Assembly: GCF_019793435.1 (NCBI RefSeq) | Contig: NZ_JAILYH010000002.1 | Coordinates: 248,001 to 312,000, forward strand | Source of the DNA: Rhizobium redzepovicii | GTDB lineage: Bacteria > Pseudomonadota > Alphaproteobacteria > Rhizobiales > Rhizobiaceae | DNA length: 64,000 nucleotides | Direction of reading: 5' to 3' | Part shown: positions 52,653 through 61,771 of the stretch, piece by piece | How the letters are laid out: each line of letters starts with the position of its first letter | Position numbering within the stretch: the stretch's first letter is position 1 | The notes under the pieces: generated by a model | Told to the model about the DNA's origin: nothing | The model's database searches: none | Seen by the model: only the letters and a program-made list of their open reading frames with translations | Made by a program: the position numbers and the translations under genes

Positions 52653-53789
52653 ATGGCACAGACACTCAGGATCGGCGTTGTGGGATGCGGCAGCATTTCG
52701 CTCGCCTATATGCGCAACGCGCCGCTGTTTCGCGGCGTCGAAATCACCGCCTGTGCGGACATCAATGCAGACGCCGCCAGGCGCCGTGCAGCCGAGTTCA
52801 ACCTGCGGGCAGCAGAGGTCGATGCCCTTATCGACGACAGGAATATCGACCTGATCCTCAACCTGACGATCCCGGCCGCGCATTTCGACGTGTCGATGCG
52901 GGCGCTGTCGGCGGGCAAACATGTGTTCACCGAAAAGCCGCTCGGCGTCACGGCCGCGGAAGGCCGCCTGCTGGTGGGCGCTGCTGCCGAAAAGGATCTC
53001 ATGCTCGGTTCGGCCCCGGACACCTTCCTGGGAGCGGCCGGACGCTATGCCCGGCGGCAGATGGAAGCCGGCGCCATCGGCAGGCCGGTGACGGGAACAG
53101 CCTTCATGATGGGCCGCGGCATGGAGCATTGGCATCCGGACCCCGGCTTCTACTACCAGGCCGGCGCAGGCCCGGTGATGGACATGGGCCCCTATTATCT
53201 GACGATGATGGTCAATCTGATGGGGCCGATCCGCCGTGTGCAGGCCGTCGCCACAAGCGGGCAGGAAGAGCGGCTCATTACCGCCGAAGGGCCGAAACAG
53301 GGCACCACGTTCAAAGTCGGCACACCGACCAGCGTGCTTTCACTGCTGGAATTCGATTGCGGCGCCACGGTTACCTTTGGCACTTCCTGGGACGTCTTCC
53401 GCCATTCCAACCACCCCATCGAACTGCATGGCACCGAAGGCTCGCTGCGCCTGCCCGACCCCGACAATTTCGGCGGCCGCATTGCGCTCTCCGACCGTGG
53501 CGCGCCTTGGGAGGAAACCGATACGTCAGTCGCACTCTTCGGTGCCGTCAACTGGCCGATCGCGGCACCGGACCGCGCCAATTATCGCATGCTTGGCCTT
53601 GCCGAGCTCGCCCGCGCCATCATCGAAGGCCGAGCGCCACGTGCTTCAGGCGATCTCGCGCTGCATGTGCTCGATGTCATGGAAGCAATCCTCCGGGCAG
53701 GTGAAACCGGTGTCGCCCAGACCATTCCGGATACTGTCGCCCAGCCAAGCGAATTGCGGGAAGACGAAGCAAGGAGCCTGCTCGCATGA
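52653..53789 (+). CDS. Gfo/Idh/MocA family oxidoreductase
   Basis: 378-residue dehydrogenase, second in the island. The NAD(P) motif is IGVVGCGSISLAYMRN near 7-22, and EKP is in HVFTEKPLGVT. The substrate domain contains GAGPVMDMGPYYLTMM, where this family has its catalytic region. ATG 52653 is used because the family starts there; the frame extends to 52605. It overlaps the esterase gene by 4 bases, so the two proteins probably act together. Confidence 0.9.
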   Translation: MAQTLRIGVVGCGSISLAYMRNAPLFRGVEITACADINADAARRRAAEFNLRAAEVDALIDDRNIDLILNLTIPAAHFDVSMRALSAGKHVFTEKPLGVTAAEGRLLVGAAAEKDLMLGSAPDTFLGAAGRYARRQMEAGAIGRPVTGTAFMMGRGMEHWHPDPGFYYQAGAGPVMDMGPYYLTMMVNLMGPIRRVQAVATSGQEERLITAEGPKQGTTFKVGTPTSVLSLLEFDCGATVTFGTSWDVFRHSNHPIELHGTEGSLRLPDPDNFGGRIALSDRGAPWEETDTSVALFGAVNWPIAAPDRANYRMLGLAELARAIIEGRAPRASGDLALHVLDVMEAILRAGETGVAQTIPDTVAQPSELREDEARSLLA

Positions 53790-54739
53790 CGCAACTGGAT
53801 GAATCCGCAAGACGCGCACTGGCCTGGCCCGGCGAGTCGCAGGAGCCGGTGGAAAGCTGTACGCCGGCGCTGGCGCGGCAACAGTATCTGGACGGTTTCG
53901 CAGATATCCAGTGGCCGCTCGAGGATGTGGCGGAGATCCTGGAAAGACATGTCGGCGCAACCCGTTTGAAGATCTGGCGCGGCCGCGCCGCGCCGCGCCA
54001 GCAGGCCCCCGCCTTGCTGTATCTTCATGGCGGCGGCTTTGTAATCGGCGCGCCTGAAACCCATGAGGACATCTGCCGGAGCCTTGCCAATATGGCTGGC
54101 GCCGTCGTGGTTTCGCCCGACTATCGCCTCGCCCCGGAACATCCATTTCCGGCAGCGATCGAGGACTGTGCGGCCACGCTCATCTGGATGAGGGATCAGG
54201 CTGATGCACTCGGCATCGATCCGGCACGAATTGTCGTTGGCGGCGACAGCGCCGGCGGAAATCTCGCCGCTGTCATCGCTCTTCTGGCGCGGGACGGACA
54301 GGTGCCTGCCGTCATCGGCCAGGTGCTAATCTATCCGGTGACCGACCAGTTGCAGGCAACCGACAGCTATTTGCGTTACGCAGAAGACTTCGGCCTGACG
54401 GCAGCGGCGATGCGATGGTTCCGCGACCACTATTTGCCGGACACCGCAAGCGGGTCCGACTGGCGAGCCTCGCCGCTGCGGGCGGCGTCGCTGGCGGGCG
54501 TGGCGCCCGCCGTCGTCATCCTTGCCGGTCACGACGTGCTTTTCGACGAAGGAGCCCTCTATGCCGAGCGGCTCAGTTCGGAAGCCCAGGCGACAAGCCG
54601 GACATGGCCCGGACAGATCCATGGCTTCGTCTCGAAGCGGCGGGCCATTCCGGAGGCCCAGGAGGCTCTTGAAGCCATTGCAACGGCATGGCGCGCCATG
54701 GACCCTGCGCTGGCCCGTTCAACTGCAACCGACGACTGA
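53786..54739 (+). CDS. Alpha/beta hydrolase of the hormone-sensitive lipase family (esterase)
   Basis: 317-residue esterase. The oxyanion motif HGGG is at 81-84, the nucleophile S155 is in GGDSAGGNL, the acid is in AGHDVLFDEG near 254, and the His is in QIHGFVS near 287, so the triad is complete. There is no signal peptide; it is cytoplasmic. Next to a sugar dehydrogenase it may remove acyl groups from an imported esterified sugar, or open a lactone made by the dehydrogenase. It is convergent with the lacI gene. Confidence 0.9.
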   Translation: MTQLDESARRALAWPGESQEPVESCTPALARQQYLDGFADIQWPLEDVAEILERHVGATRLKIWRGRAAPRQQAPALLYLHGGGFVIGAPETHEDICRSLANMAGAVVVSPDYRLAPEHPFPAAIEDCAATLIWMRDQADALGIDPARIVVGGDSAGGNLAAVIALLARDGQVPAVIGQVLIYPVTDQLQATDSYLRYAEDFGLTAAAMRWFRDHYLPDTASGSDWRASPLRAASLAGVAPAVVILAGHDVLFDEGALYAERLSSEAQATSRTWPGQIHGFVSKRRAIPEAQEALEAIATAWRAMDPALARSTATDD

Positions 54740-54741
54740 TC

Positions 54742-55776
54742 TCAAGCCGAGTCGCGCATCACCAGCGTCGCTTCCAGGATCACCCTGTTCGTTGAAGGGG
54801 TAGTCCCCTCGTCCTCGCTTTCAATATGAGAAAGCAACAGTTCCACGGACTTTGCCGCGATCTCCGGTGCGTTCTGGGCCATCGTCGTCAGCGACGGGCA
54901 GGTATATCGGCTGAGCGGGTGGTCGTCGTGCCCGGCAATCCGCACATCGCAGCCGTCGCTGCGGCCGATTTTCAGGCCGGATGCGAAGGCCGCCGCCATG
55001 GCGCCGAAAGCGAAGCGGTCGTTGGCGCAGAGCAGAGTTTTGCCCGGTAGGCCGCCACGCGCGAGAATCCTCTGCATCTGCTCGTATCCGAGGCGCTCGA
55101 ACTCCCAGGACGGCGGTGCGTCGCAATCGATGACCAGCGGCGAATGCCCTTCCCTTGTCATGGTCGCACGGTAGCTCGCCTGCCGCTCGCCGGCGTTTTC
55201 CGTCAGATGCGGAATTTCCAGGAATATCGGCGGCTCACCGGACCGGCAGAGATATTGCACAATGGCTGCCATGCTTTGGGCGTTGTCGTTGCCGACGTAA
55301 GGAAGATCGCCGCTGGCAGGATTGTCGAAGCAGACGACAGGGATCGCGTCTTTCAGCCTTTCCAGCGCGGAGCGGCGCGAACCGGCCCCGAGCGGCGCCA
55401 CGATCGCGCCGGCCACCTTCAGCGACAGCAAGGTCCGCACCGCCTCCGCCTCCAGTTCCGGCCGCGTGTGCGACGAGATCTGGACCGGCCAAAATCCTTT
55501 GTCGCGCAACTCGAGCTCGATCAGCGACACGACCTGCACATAAAAGGGGTCCGACATGGTCGGGACCAGGATCCCGATATTCCTGGTCCGTTTGCGATTG
55601 AGATGCCGCGCGAAAAGGTTCGGCTCGAAATTCGACTTCTTGAGAGCCGCCTCGATACGTTTGCGTGTCACCTCTTTAATCTGCGAGGGATCATTGAAAT
55701 ATTTCGACAGCGTCGGACGCGACACGCCGGAGGCGGTCGCGAAATCATCCATCGATTTATAACTCTTCTTGGCCAT
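54742..55776 (-). CDS. LacI family transcriptional regulator
   Basis: 344-residue LacI/GalR regulator. The N-terminal helix-turn-helix (MDDFATASGVSRPTLSKYFN) and hinge are followed by a sugar-binding domain with the FDNPASGDLPYVGNDN pattern. It is divergent from the binding-protein gene at 56150 and is probably its repressor. Matching operator-like sequences also lie near 48650 and, more weakly, near 52570. Confidence 0.92.
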   Translation of the reverse strand: MAKKSYKSMDDFATASGVSRPTLSKYFNDPSQIKEVTRKRIEAALKKSNFEPNLFARHLNRKRTRNIGILVPTMSDPFYVQVVSLIELELRDKGFWPVQISSHTRPELEAEAVRTLLSLKVAGAIVAPLGAGSRRSALERLKDAIPVVCFDNPASGDLPYVGNDNAQSMAAIVQYLCRSGEPPIFLEIPHLTENAGERQASYRATMTREGHSPLVIDCDAPPSWEFERLGYEQMQRILARGGLPGKTLLCANDRFAFGAMAAAFASGLKIGRSDGCDVRIAGHDDHPLSRYTCPSLTTMAQNAPEIAAKSVELLLSHIESEDEGTTPSTNRVILEATLVMRDSA

Positions 55777-56149
55777 TCAGTTCCTTAACGACGGGATGAT
55801 CACGCTGGATCTATTTGATAATCGCACTGGCGGCACTGCCTTTCTAAACAGGAAATAATTGCCTCCCTCCGTCTGTTCCCCTCCTATGCCGGTGGCTGAA
55901 AACTTTCATTTGTTTACGAAAGTAAAGAAAAAATGCATCACAAGCAATACAAATTCTCCGAAAAAATATCGGCCTCGATGCTTCATAATATGTTTTATTA
56001 TCAAATATTTAGCAAAGGATACATCACCCATGCGGACGTCGATTTTTTTCCGCATCGCATTTCTCCATTGACAGACAGGCACCTCAGGGAACCTAATTTG
56101 CCTACGGTCTTGAGGAGGATCGATCACTGAAAATCTATGGGAGGCACAG
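55777..56149. other. Divergent control region of lacI and the sugar ABC operon
   Basis: 373 AT-rich bases without a gene. It holds the TTTAC-GAAA-GTAAA element at 55913-55926, a TTGACA at 56068-56073 that may be a -35 box for the plus-strand operon (the -10 is weak), and a very strong GGGAGG ribosome-binding site before 56150. Confidence 0.55.
55913..55926. promoter_or_regulatory. LacI-type operator candidate upstream of the sugar ABC operon
   Basis: TTTACGAAAGTAAA is an inverted repeat (TTTAC/GTAAA) with a 4-bp centre, in the lacI/binding-protein divergent region. It matches 10 of 14 bases of the palindrome upstream of the orphan ATPase operon (48649-48662). Confidence 0.5.
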
Positions 56150-57397
56150 ATGAATATCAGAAAATTCAGCGTGACCATGCGGGCTGCCGTGGCGGTGTGG
56201 GCGCTTTGCGCCACCTCGGCATTCGCCGACACCACCATCGAATTCATTCAATGGTGGGAACCGGAAATGCCGTCCGGTGCACTGCGCGGCATCATGAACG
56301 ATTTCGAGGCGGCAAATCCCGGCATCAAGGTGACGCTCGTCAGCGGTCCCTATGCCACGACCCGTGACCAGATCGTCGTCGGCGCCGCCTCCGGGACCTT
56401 AAGCGACGTCGTCGGCCTGGATGGCGCCTGGGTCAACGGTCTCTCCAAGCAGGGCGCGATCGCCTCCATGGACGAACTGATGGAGAAGGCGAAATACGAC
56501 AAGAGCCAGATCACCGATATCGTCAAGGTCGACGGCAAGAGCGTGATGTTCCCGCTGGCATCCTTCGTCTATCCGGTCTTCGTCAACCTCGATATCGCCA
56601 AGGCGTCGGGCGTCGACAAGCTGCCGACCACGCGCACGGAATTTGCCGAAGCCGCCAAGAAGATGACCGACGCGTCAAAGAACCAGTATGGCTGGGTTCT
56701 GCCGCTATCGCTGCAGTCTCCGAGCGGAATCCAGAACGACGTGATGTCCTGGGTCTGGGCCTCCGGCGCCTCGATGATGAAGGACGGCAAGCCTGACCTC
56801 GAAAATGAGGCCGTCGTCGGCACGCTCGATTATCTGGCTTCCCTCAACAAGGAAGGCGTTATTTCTCCCGGCATTTTCGCCAAGAAGGAACAGGACAAGG
56901 TCGAGGAATTCGTCAACGGCCGCGTCGGCATGATGGTCGATTCCCTCGCCCATGTGAATCTCATCCGCGAACGCAATCCGAAGCTCAAATTCGGCATCTC
57001 CGCCTTGCCGGCCACCGACGGCTATACGGGCAAACGCGGCATGCCCTATGCATCCTGGGGCATCGGCATCAGCGAGGGCAGCAAGCACAAGGAAGAAGCC
57101 TGGAAGCTGGTGGAATATCTGATGAGCCCGGACGTCAACGGCCGCCTGGTGTCGATTGCCAACGCCTTCCCCGGCAACGTCCATGCCAAGCCGGACTTCG
57201 TGGCATCGGACCCGATCTTCGCCGAAGCTTTCAAAATCTTCCAGAGCGGCTATCCTGCCAACGAATTCGTCGGCCTTCCGGTTGCCGAAGAACTGATGCG
57301 CGACATGAACGTCGAAGTTCAGAAGATGTTCGACGGTGGCCAGTCGGCCAAGGACGCGGCTGCCAATACCGAGAAGGCCTGGCTCGCGAAGTTCTGA
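56150..57397 (+). CDS. Carbohydrate ABC transporter substrate-binding protein
   Basis: 415-residue SBP_bac_1 protein with a signal peptide ending SAFA near 26. The mature chain begins DTTIEFIQWWEPEMPSGALR. Sugar-binding family patterns include VVGLDGAWVNGLSKQGAI and YASWGIGISEGSKHKEEAWK. GGGAGG lies five bases before the ATG, consistent with high expression. A stem-loop after the gene (57481-57510) should stabilise its message relative to the permeases. The sugar is unknown. Confidence 0.94.
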   Translation: MNIRKFSVTMRAAVAVWALCATSAFADTTIEFIQWWEPEMPSGALRGIMNDFEAANPGIKVTLVSGPYATTRDQIVVGAASGTLSDVVGLDGAWVNGLSKQGAIASMDELMEKAKYDKSQITDIVKVDGKSVMFPLASFVYPVFVNLDIAKASGVDKLPTTRTEFAEAAKKMTDASKNQYGWVLPLSLQSPSGIQNDVMSWVWASGASMMKDGKPDLENEAVVGTLDYLASLNKEGVISPGIFAKKEQDKVEEFVNGRVGMMVDSLAHVNLIRERNPKLKFGISALPATDGYTGKRGMPYASWGIGISEGSKHKEEAWKLVEYLMSPDVNGRLVSIANAFPGNVHAKPDFVASDPIFAEAFKIFQSGYPANEFVGLPVAEELMRDMNVEVQKMFDGGQSAKDAAANTEKAWLAKF

Positions 57398-57398
57398 T

Positions 57399-57445
57399 GC
57401 CTGTCGCCCGGAAGTGCGCAGCGGTTGCGGGATAACGAGATGCAT
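57399..57445. repeat. Dispersed palindromic intergenic repeat, copy 2
   Basis: Inverse-orientation copy of the 47-bp element at 32179-32225, right after the binding-protein stop codon; five differences by eye. The ends are TGCCTGTCG and CGAGATGCA. Confidence 0.75.
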
Positions 57446-57480
57446 CAAACCAAAGACTAAGCACATCACTTTCACGAGAC

Positions 57481-57510
57481 CGCCGGCAGCGCGACGTGGC
57501 GCTGCCGGCG
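57481..57510 (+). terminator. Intercistronic stem-loop between binding protein and permease genes
   Basis: CGCCGGCAGCGC (57481-57492), loop GACGTG, then GCGCTGCCGGCG (57499-57510): a perfect 12-bp stem. Hairpins at this place in ABC operons usually protect the binding-protein mRNA or cause partial termination. Confidence 0.65.
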
Positions 57511-57549
57511 TAAGTCGTCAAATCTCGGCAGAATGGGAAGTCACAGCTC

Positions 57550-58488
57550 ATGAATCATTCCGCTCCGGCTCTGGTGGTTGCGCAACTCAACGCGCGGAAA
57601 AAAAGATGGCTTCGTTACAGCACCTTGAGGAAGCTGGTGCCGTATTTCTACGTGTCGCCGGCCACCTTTTTGCTTGTTCTGCTGATGCTGTTCCCGATGG
57701 TGATGGTCTTCAAATATTCATTGATGGACGGCGCCATCATGAAAAAGGACGCTGCATTCGCAGGCGTCCAGAATTACCTGACCATCTTCGAAAATCCGGT
57801 CTTCTGGCAGTCGGTCGGCCAGACGATGTATTTCACGATCATGAGCGTCGTCTTCCACTTCATCATCGGCCTGGCCTTTGCGCTGTTGCTGAACACCAAC
57901 CGCGTCGATCCGCTGATCCGGAGCATATTACGTGTGCTCTTCATCCTGCCGTGGCTGTTCACGGCCGTCATCATCGCCATCATCTGGCGCCTGCTGCTCG
58001 ACCCGAACGGCGTCGTCAACAGCGTGCTGATGGCGCTCCATATCATCAACTTCAAAGTCGAGTGGTTCTCGTCGACCCACACCGCCATTCACGCCCTGAC
58101 CTTTGCCAACATCTGGGCGGGTTATCCGCTTTACATGGTCAGCCTGCTCGCCGGTCTCCAGGGCATTTCGAAGGAGCTTTACGAGGCGGCCGGGATCGAC
58201 GGCGCCAATGAACTGGAAAAATTCTGGTACATCACCATTCCGCAGCTGATGCCGATCATCATCAGCATCGCGCTTCTCGATTTCATCTGGACGATGCAGG
58301 TTTTTCCGCTCGTCTGGATGACGACCGGTGGCGGCCCGATCTATTCGACGGAGGTTCTGTCCACCTTCACCTACAAGCTCGCCTTCTCCCAGTATGAATT
58401 CTCTCTGGCTTCGGCGAGTGCGATGATCATCCTCATCATTTCGATGAGCGTCACCTACTTCTACATCAAACACCAGCAGCGCAGGTGA
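57550..58488 (+). CDS. Carbohydrate ABC transporter permease (MalF type)
   Basis: 312-residue permease with a 35-residue cytoplasmic N-terminal tail and six helices. The EAA loop is KELYEAAGIDGANELEKFWY followed by ITIPQL. The LLDPNGVVNSVL segment is typical of sugar permeases. It pairs with the next gene. Confidence 0.94.
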   Translation: MNHSAPALVVAQLNARKKRWLRYSTLRKLVPYFYVSPATFLLVLLMLFPMVMVFKYSLMDGAIMKKDAAFAGVQNYLTIFENPVFWQSVGQTMYFTIMSVVFHFIIGLAFALLLNTNRVDPLIRSILRVLFILPWLFTAVIIAIIWRLLLDPNGVVNSVLMALHIINFKVEWFSSTHTAIHALTFANIWAGYPLYMVSLLAGLQGISKELYEAAGIDGANELEKFWYITIPQLMPIIISIALLDFIWTMQVFPLVWMTTGGGPIYSTEVLSTFTYKLAFSQYEFSLASASAMIILIISMSVTYFYIKHQQRR

Positions 58489-58493
58489 CCGCC

Positions 58494-59339
58494 ATGGCAA
58501 AGCGTTCCTTCAAAAGCTCGGCCCTGCCGACCATCCTGACCTATCTCGGGCTGGCGGTCGGCCTCGTCTTTTCGACCTTCCCGATCGTGTGGATGTTTTT
58601 CAGCTCGCTGAAATCGAACACGGAAATCTTCGCCCTTCCGCCGCGGCTTCTGCCGGAGGATTTCACCGTGGCCGCCTATCTGACAATCTTCAACGATCCG
58701 GTGAAGGTACGGTTCTTCATCAACAGCTACTTCGTCGCCGGCGTCGTCACCTGCCTGACCCTCGTCATCGCCATCCTGACTGCCTACGGCTTCAGCCGCT
58801 ATTCGTTCCGCTTCAAGAACACCTTGAACATCTTCATCATCAGCACCCAGACCGTTCCGCCGATCACGCTTCTCATTCCATATTTCGGCATGGTCGTCGC
58901 GTTCAGGATTTTCGACACCTATCTGGCACTGATCCTCACCTACATGGTCTTCACACTGCCTTACGCGGTGCTGCTGATGACGGGCTATCTCAACACCCTG
59001 CCGAAAGAGCTGGACGAGGCCGTGCTTGTCGACGGCGGCTCGAGCTGGACGGCGCTTTGGCGTGTCATCGTGCCCGTCTCCATTCCCGGGATCGTCGCCA
59101 CGGCGGTCTACACGTTTCTGCTGGCGTGGAACGAATTCCTCTTCGCCCTGACGCTGACAAAGTCGATGGATCTCAGAACCGTTCCGATCGGCATCCAGCT
59201 GCTGATGGGCCAGCACGCTTTCGAATGGAATGAAATGATGGCGATGAGCGTGCTCGGCTCCCTGCCCCTGCTGGTGCTGTACCTGGTTGCCCAACGCTAT
59301 TTCCTGGCGGGCATGACCGCCGGCTCGGTCAAAAGCTGA
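58494..59339 (+). CDS. Carbohydrate ABC transporter permease (MalG type)
   Basis: 281-residue permease with six helices and the EAA loop LDEAVLVDGGSSWTALWRVI followed by VPVSIP. ATG 58494 is chosen; a GTG at 58485 overlaps the upstream gene. No ATPase gene follows, and the next gene is on the opposite strand, so the ATPase must come from elsewhere, most likely 47290-48435. Confidence 0.94.
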   Translation: MAKRSFKSSALPTILTYLGLAVGLVFSTFPIVWMFFSSLKSNTEIFALPPRLLPEDFTVAAYLTIFNDPVKVRFFINSYFVAGVVTCLTLVIAILTAYGFSRYSFRFKNTLNIFIISTQTVPPITLLIPYFGMVVAFRIFDTYLALILTYMVFTLPYAVLLMTGYLNTLPKELDEAVLVDGGSSWTALWRVIVPVSIPGIVATAVYTFLLAWNEFLFALTLTKSMDLRTVPIGIQLLMGQHAFEWNEMMAMSVLGSLPLLVLYLVAQRYFLAGMTAGSVKS

Positions 59340-59380
59340 GGAGGGACCAATTCTTCTTAAGCGTTGATATCCGCCACGGC

Positions 59381-60178
59381 TTATTGCGAAACTTCGCCGA
59401 CCGCGTGCAGGATCGAGTGGGCAATATCGGCAAAGCCAAGTCCGGCGGGCTGCGAGGAGACCCACTTGGGCGCGAATTGCAGGTGCGGCAGGACCGGGAT
59501 GATATTGTTGACCCCGAAGGAATTGCGGATAAAGCCGAACATCGGCGCGTCGTTTCGAGAGTCGCCGACGAAGGCGGTCACGGTGGGCGTCTCAGTCGGA
59601 TCGACACCAAACAGGCCGGTCAGAACCCGCTCGCTCATCGATCTCTTGTTGTAGTCGCCGATCCAGGTGTTGATGTGGATGGAGCTGATCGCCACCGTTC
59701 CGCCCATGGCCCTGATGCTGGACGCCAGATCCTCGACCTCGTGCGGATCGTGACCCTGTATGTCGATTGCGACATCCGCCAGCCGGAAGACCTGGTCGTG
59801 GGCGATCCTGAACGGCCTGCTCTTTTGCGTGATCAGCGCTTTGATCGCCTGCAGGTGCCGGCGTTGGCGCTCGCCCTGCAGGACGCCATCCTCCCAAAAG
59901 TCGAAGACGACGTCGCCATCCCGGCGGGTGACGCAATATGCGCCGCTTTCGCCGATGACGGCGGCCACCGGCCAGGCGCGGACGATATGTTCGCACCAGC
60001 CGGCTGAGCCGCCCGTGACCGGCACGACGGCAATGCCGGCCCGGCTGAGATCCCACAAAGCCTCAAAGGTCTGCGGCAGAAGTTTGCCCTCTGTCGTCAG
60101 GGTATCGTCGATGTCGGTGAACAGGTAGCGCACGTCCTGCAGCTCCCGCGCTGATGGCGCCAGGTCCACGTAGCTCAT
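59381..60178 (-). CDS. HAD family hydrolase (Cof/IIB-type phosphatase)
   Basis: 265-residue HAD phosphatase. Motif I is FTDIDDTLTTEGKL near 20-33, motif II is the VTGGS segment, and motif IV is FVGDSRNDAPMF. The cap is of the IIB type found in sugar phosphatases and mannosylphosphoglycerate phosphatase relatives. ATG 60178 has AGGAGAC upstream and overlaps the deoR stop (ATGA). It lies in the same run as ugp genes, so a phosphosugar or glycerol-phosphate type substrate is possible; not proven. Confidence 0.88.
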   Translation of the reverse strand: MSYVDLAPSARELQDVRYLFTDIDDTLTTEGKLLPQTFEALWDLSRAGIAVVPVTGGSAGWCEHIVRAWPVAAVIGESGAYCVTRRDGDVVFDFWEDGVLQGERQRRHLQAIKALITQKSRPFRIAHDQVFRLADVAIDIQGHDPHEVEDLASSIRAMGGTVAISSIHINTWIGDYNKRSMSERVLTGLFGVDPTETPTVTAFVGDSRNDAPMFGFIRNSFGVNNIIPVLPHLQFAPKWVSSQPAGLGFADIAHSILHAVGEVSQ

Positions 60179-60960
60179 GTCGTCTCCTCGCTGCATGTCA
60201 CCACGTCCAACCCGCTTTCGGCGAGGGCATTGGCGGCCGACGCTTCGCCGGGCAGTCGATCCGTGTAAAAACGGGTGAGTTTGCTGAATGGCGCAACCCG
60301 CACGGAGGCGGTGCGTGTCCACTTGCTGACATCTGCGGCGAGAATCTGTGTTTGTGAATTTTCAAGAAGCGCGTTGGTGATCTGGGCTTCGCTGTAGCTG
60401 AAATCCATCAGGCCGGTGAGCGGGCTCAGAGCACCTGCGCCGACCACGGCGTGGGTTGCATAGAATTTTTCGACGAACCGGATCACATCCGTGCCGACCA
60501 CGTCGCGGTCATCGTGTCGCAAAAGACCGCCGGTCAAATGGACCTCGACACTCGGGGCGTCGCACAGGCTCAAGGCGACGTGAATGTTGTTGGTGATCAC
60601 CGTCAGACCCTGGTGATCGCGCAGCGCGTCGGCAACGAATTGCACCGTGCTGCCGATGCCGAGAAACACGGTCGCCTCCGCCCCGATGTCGGCGGCGACG
60701 CGTTTTGCGATAAGCCGCTTGGCCCGCCGGTTGAGCTGGGCGCGGGCATTGAGCGAGATGTTGCTGCCCTCGACCGGCAGGTCGACGCCGCCGTGGAAGC
60801 GCCGCGCATGCCCCAGATCGCATAAGGCATTGATATCGCGACGAATGGTCTGCGTCGTCAAATCGTACCGACGTGCCAGCTCCTCGATGTACTGAACACC
60901 TTCGGTCTCGATCAGCGCAAGGATCTCGCGTTGCCGGCTCGATATGATCCGCTGCCCCAT
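60175..60960 (-). CDS. DeoR family transcriptional regulator
   Basis: 261-residue DeoR/GlpR-type regulator. The helix-turn-helix reads YIEELARRYDLTTQTIRRDI, and the sensor domain has VFLGIGSTVQFVADAL and the ITNNIHVAL strand. It lies ten bases after the phosphodiesterase gene and overlaps the HAD gene. In a glycerol-3-phosphate operon a GlpR-like role is plausible. Confidence 0.92.
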   Translation of the reverse strand: MGQRIISSRQREILALIETEGVQYIEELARRYDLTTQTIRRDINALCDLGHARRFHGGVDLPVEGSNISLNARAQLNRRAKRLIAKRVAADIGAEATVFLGIGSTVQFVADALRDHQGLTVITNNIHVALSLCDAPSVEVHLTGGLLRHDDRDVVGTDVIRFVEKFYATHAVVGAGALSPLTGLMDFSYSEAQITNALLENSQTQILAADVSKWTRTASVRVAPFSKLTRFYTDRLPGEASAANALAESGLDVVTCSEETT

Positions 60961-60969
60961 CGCCGCTCC

Positions 60970-61719
60970 TTAGGTGAGGTAGACACTGGGATCGTCTGTT
61001 ATCACGCCGGTCAAACCCGCGTCCCAGAAAGATGCGAGCCGCCTTGGGTCGTTGCAGGTCCACGCCCGCACCTTGATGCCGCAACGAACGGCCTCTTCGA
61101 GAAACCCGATACTGAGAGCCTTATAGTCAAGATGGATGGTCGTTGCCGGGATCGACCGAAGGAGATCCAGCCAATCCGCAGGCACCTTGCTCCACAGCAT
61201 GGCGAGCTCGTAACTTGGATCGAGCGCATGCATTCCTTTCAGCGCAGCGGCATCAAAGCTCGAGATCATGATCCTGGTGTGCGGCGCCCGTGCCTTCAGA
61301 TGCTGATCGACGACATTGACCAGTTGGTCGAGCGATTTGTGATGGGCATGCTGCTTGATCTCGACATTGGCGTTGAGGCCAAATTCGCCGAGGGCCGAGA
61401 CGACCCGCGCCAGCGTCGGCAGCGGTTCCCCCTCGAATTGCGAGCCGAACCATGCGCCGGCGTCGATGGTCTTGAGATCCGACGCAGTGAGGTCGGCAAG
61501 ATTTCCCTTTGACGATGAGCAGCGATCGATTGAAACATCGTGGATCACCACCGGGGTGCCATCGCCAAGAAGGGCGACGTCGAGTTCGACCCATTCCGCG
61601 CCTTGTTCGGCGGCTGCCCGAAAGGCAGCAATGGTATTTTCGGGCGCCACCGCAGAGGCGCCCCGATGCGCCTGAATTTCACTGCGTGGCGGGCCTGATC
61701 GCGGCTCTACGGTCGTCAT
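60970..61719 (-). CDS. ugpQ: Glycerophosphodiester phosphodiesterase
   Basis: 249-residue GDPD enzyme that splits glycerophosphodiesters to glycerol-3-phosphate and an alcohol. Catalytic and metal residues are visible: H18-R19 (AHRGAS), E27 (PENT), E45 and D47 (VELDVAL), H60 (VIHD). There is no signal peptide, so it is the cytoplasmic UgpQ type. ATG 61719 is chosen from the family start; the frame opens at 61857. It follows ugpC by 52 bases. Confidence 0.9.
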   Translation of the reverse strand: MTTVEPRSGPPRSEIQAHRGASAVAPENTIAAFRAAAEQGAEWVELDVALLGDGTPVVIHDVSIDRCSSSKGNLADLTASDLKTIDAGAWFGSQFEGEPLPTLARVVSALGEFGLNANVEIKQHAHHKSLDQLVNVVDQHLKARAPHTRIMISSFDAAALKGMHALDPSYELAMLWSKVPADWLDLLRSIPATTIHLDYKALSIGFLEEAVRCGIKVRAWTCNDPRRLASFWDAGLTGVITDDPSVYLT

Positions 61720-61771
61720 CGTCTCATCTCTTTCGTCGTCTTCTGCTGGATGAAGAAATAAAAATCCCGCG

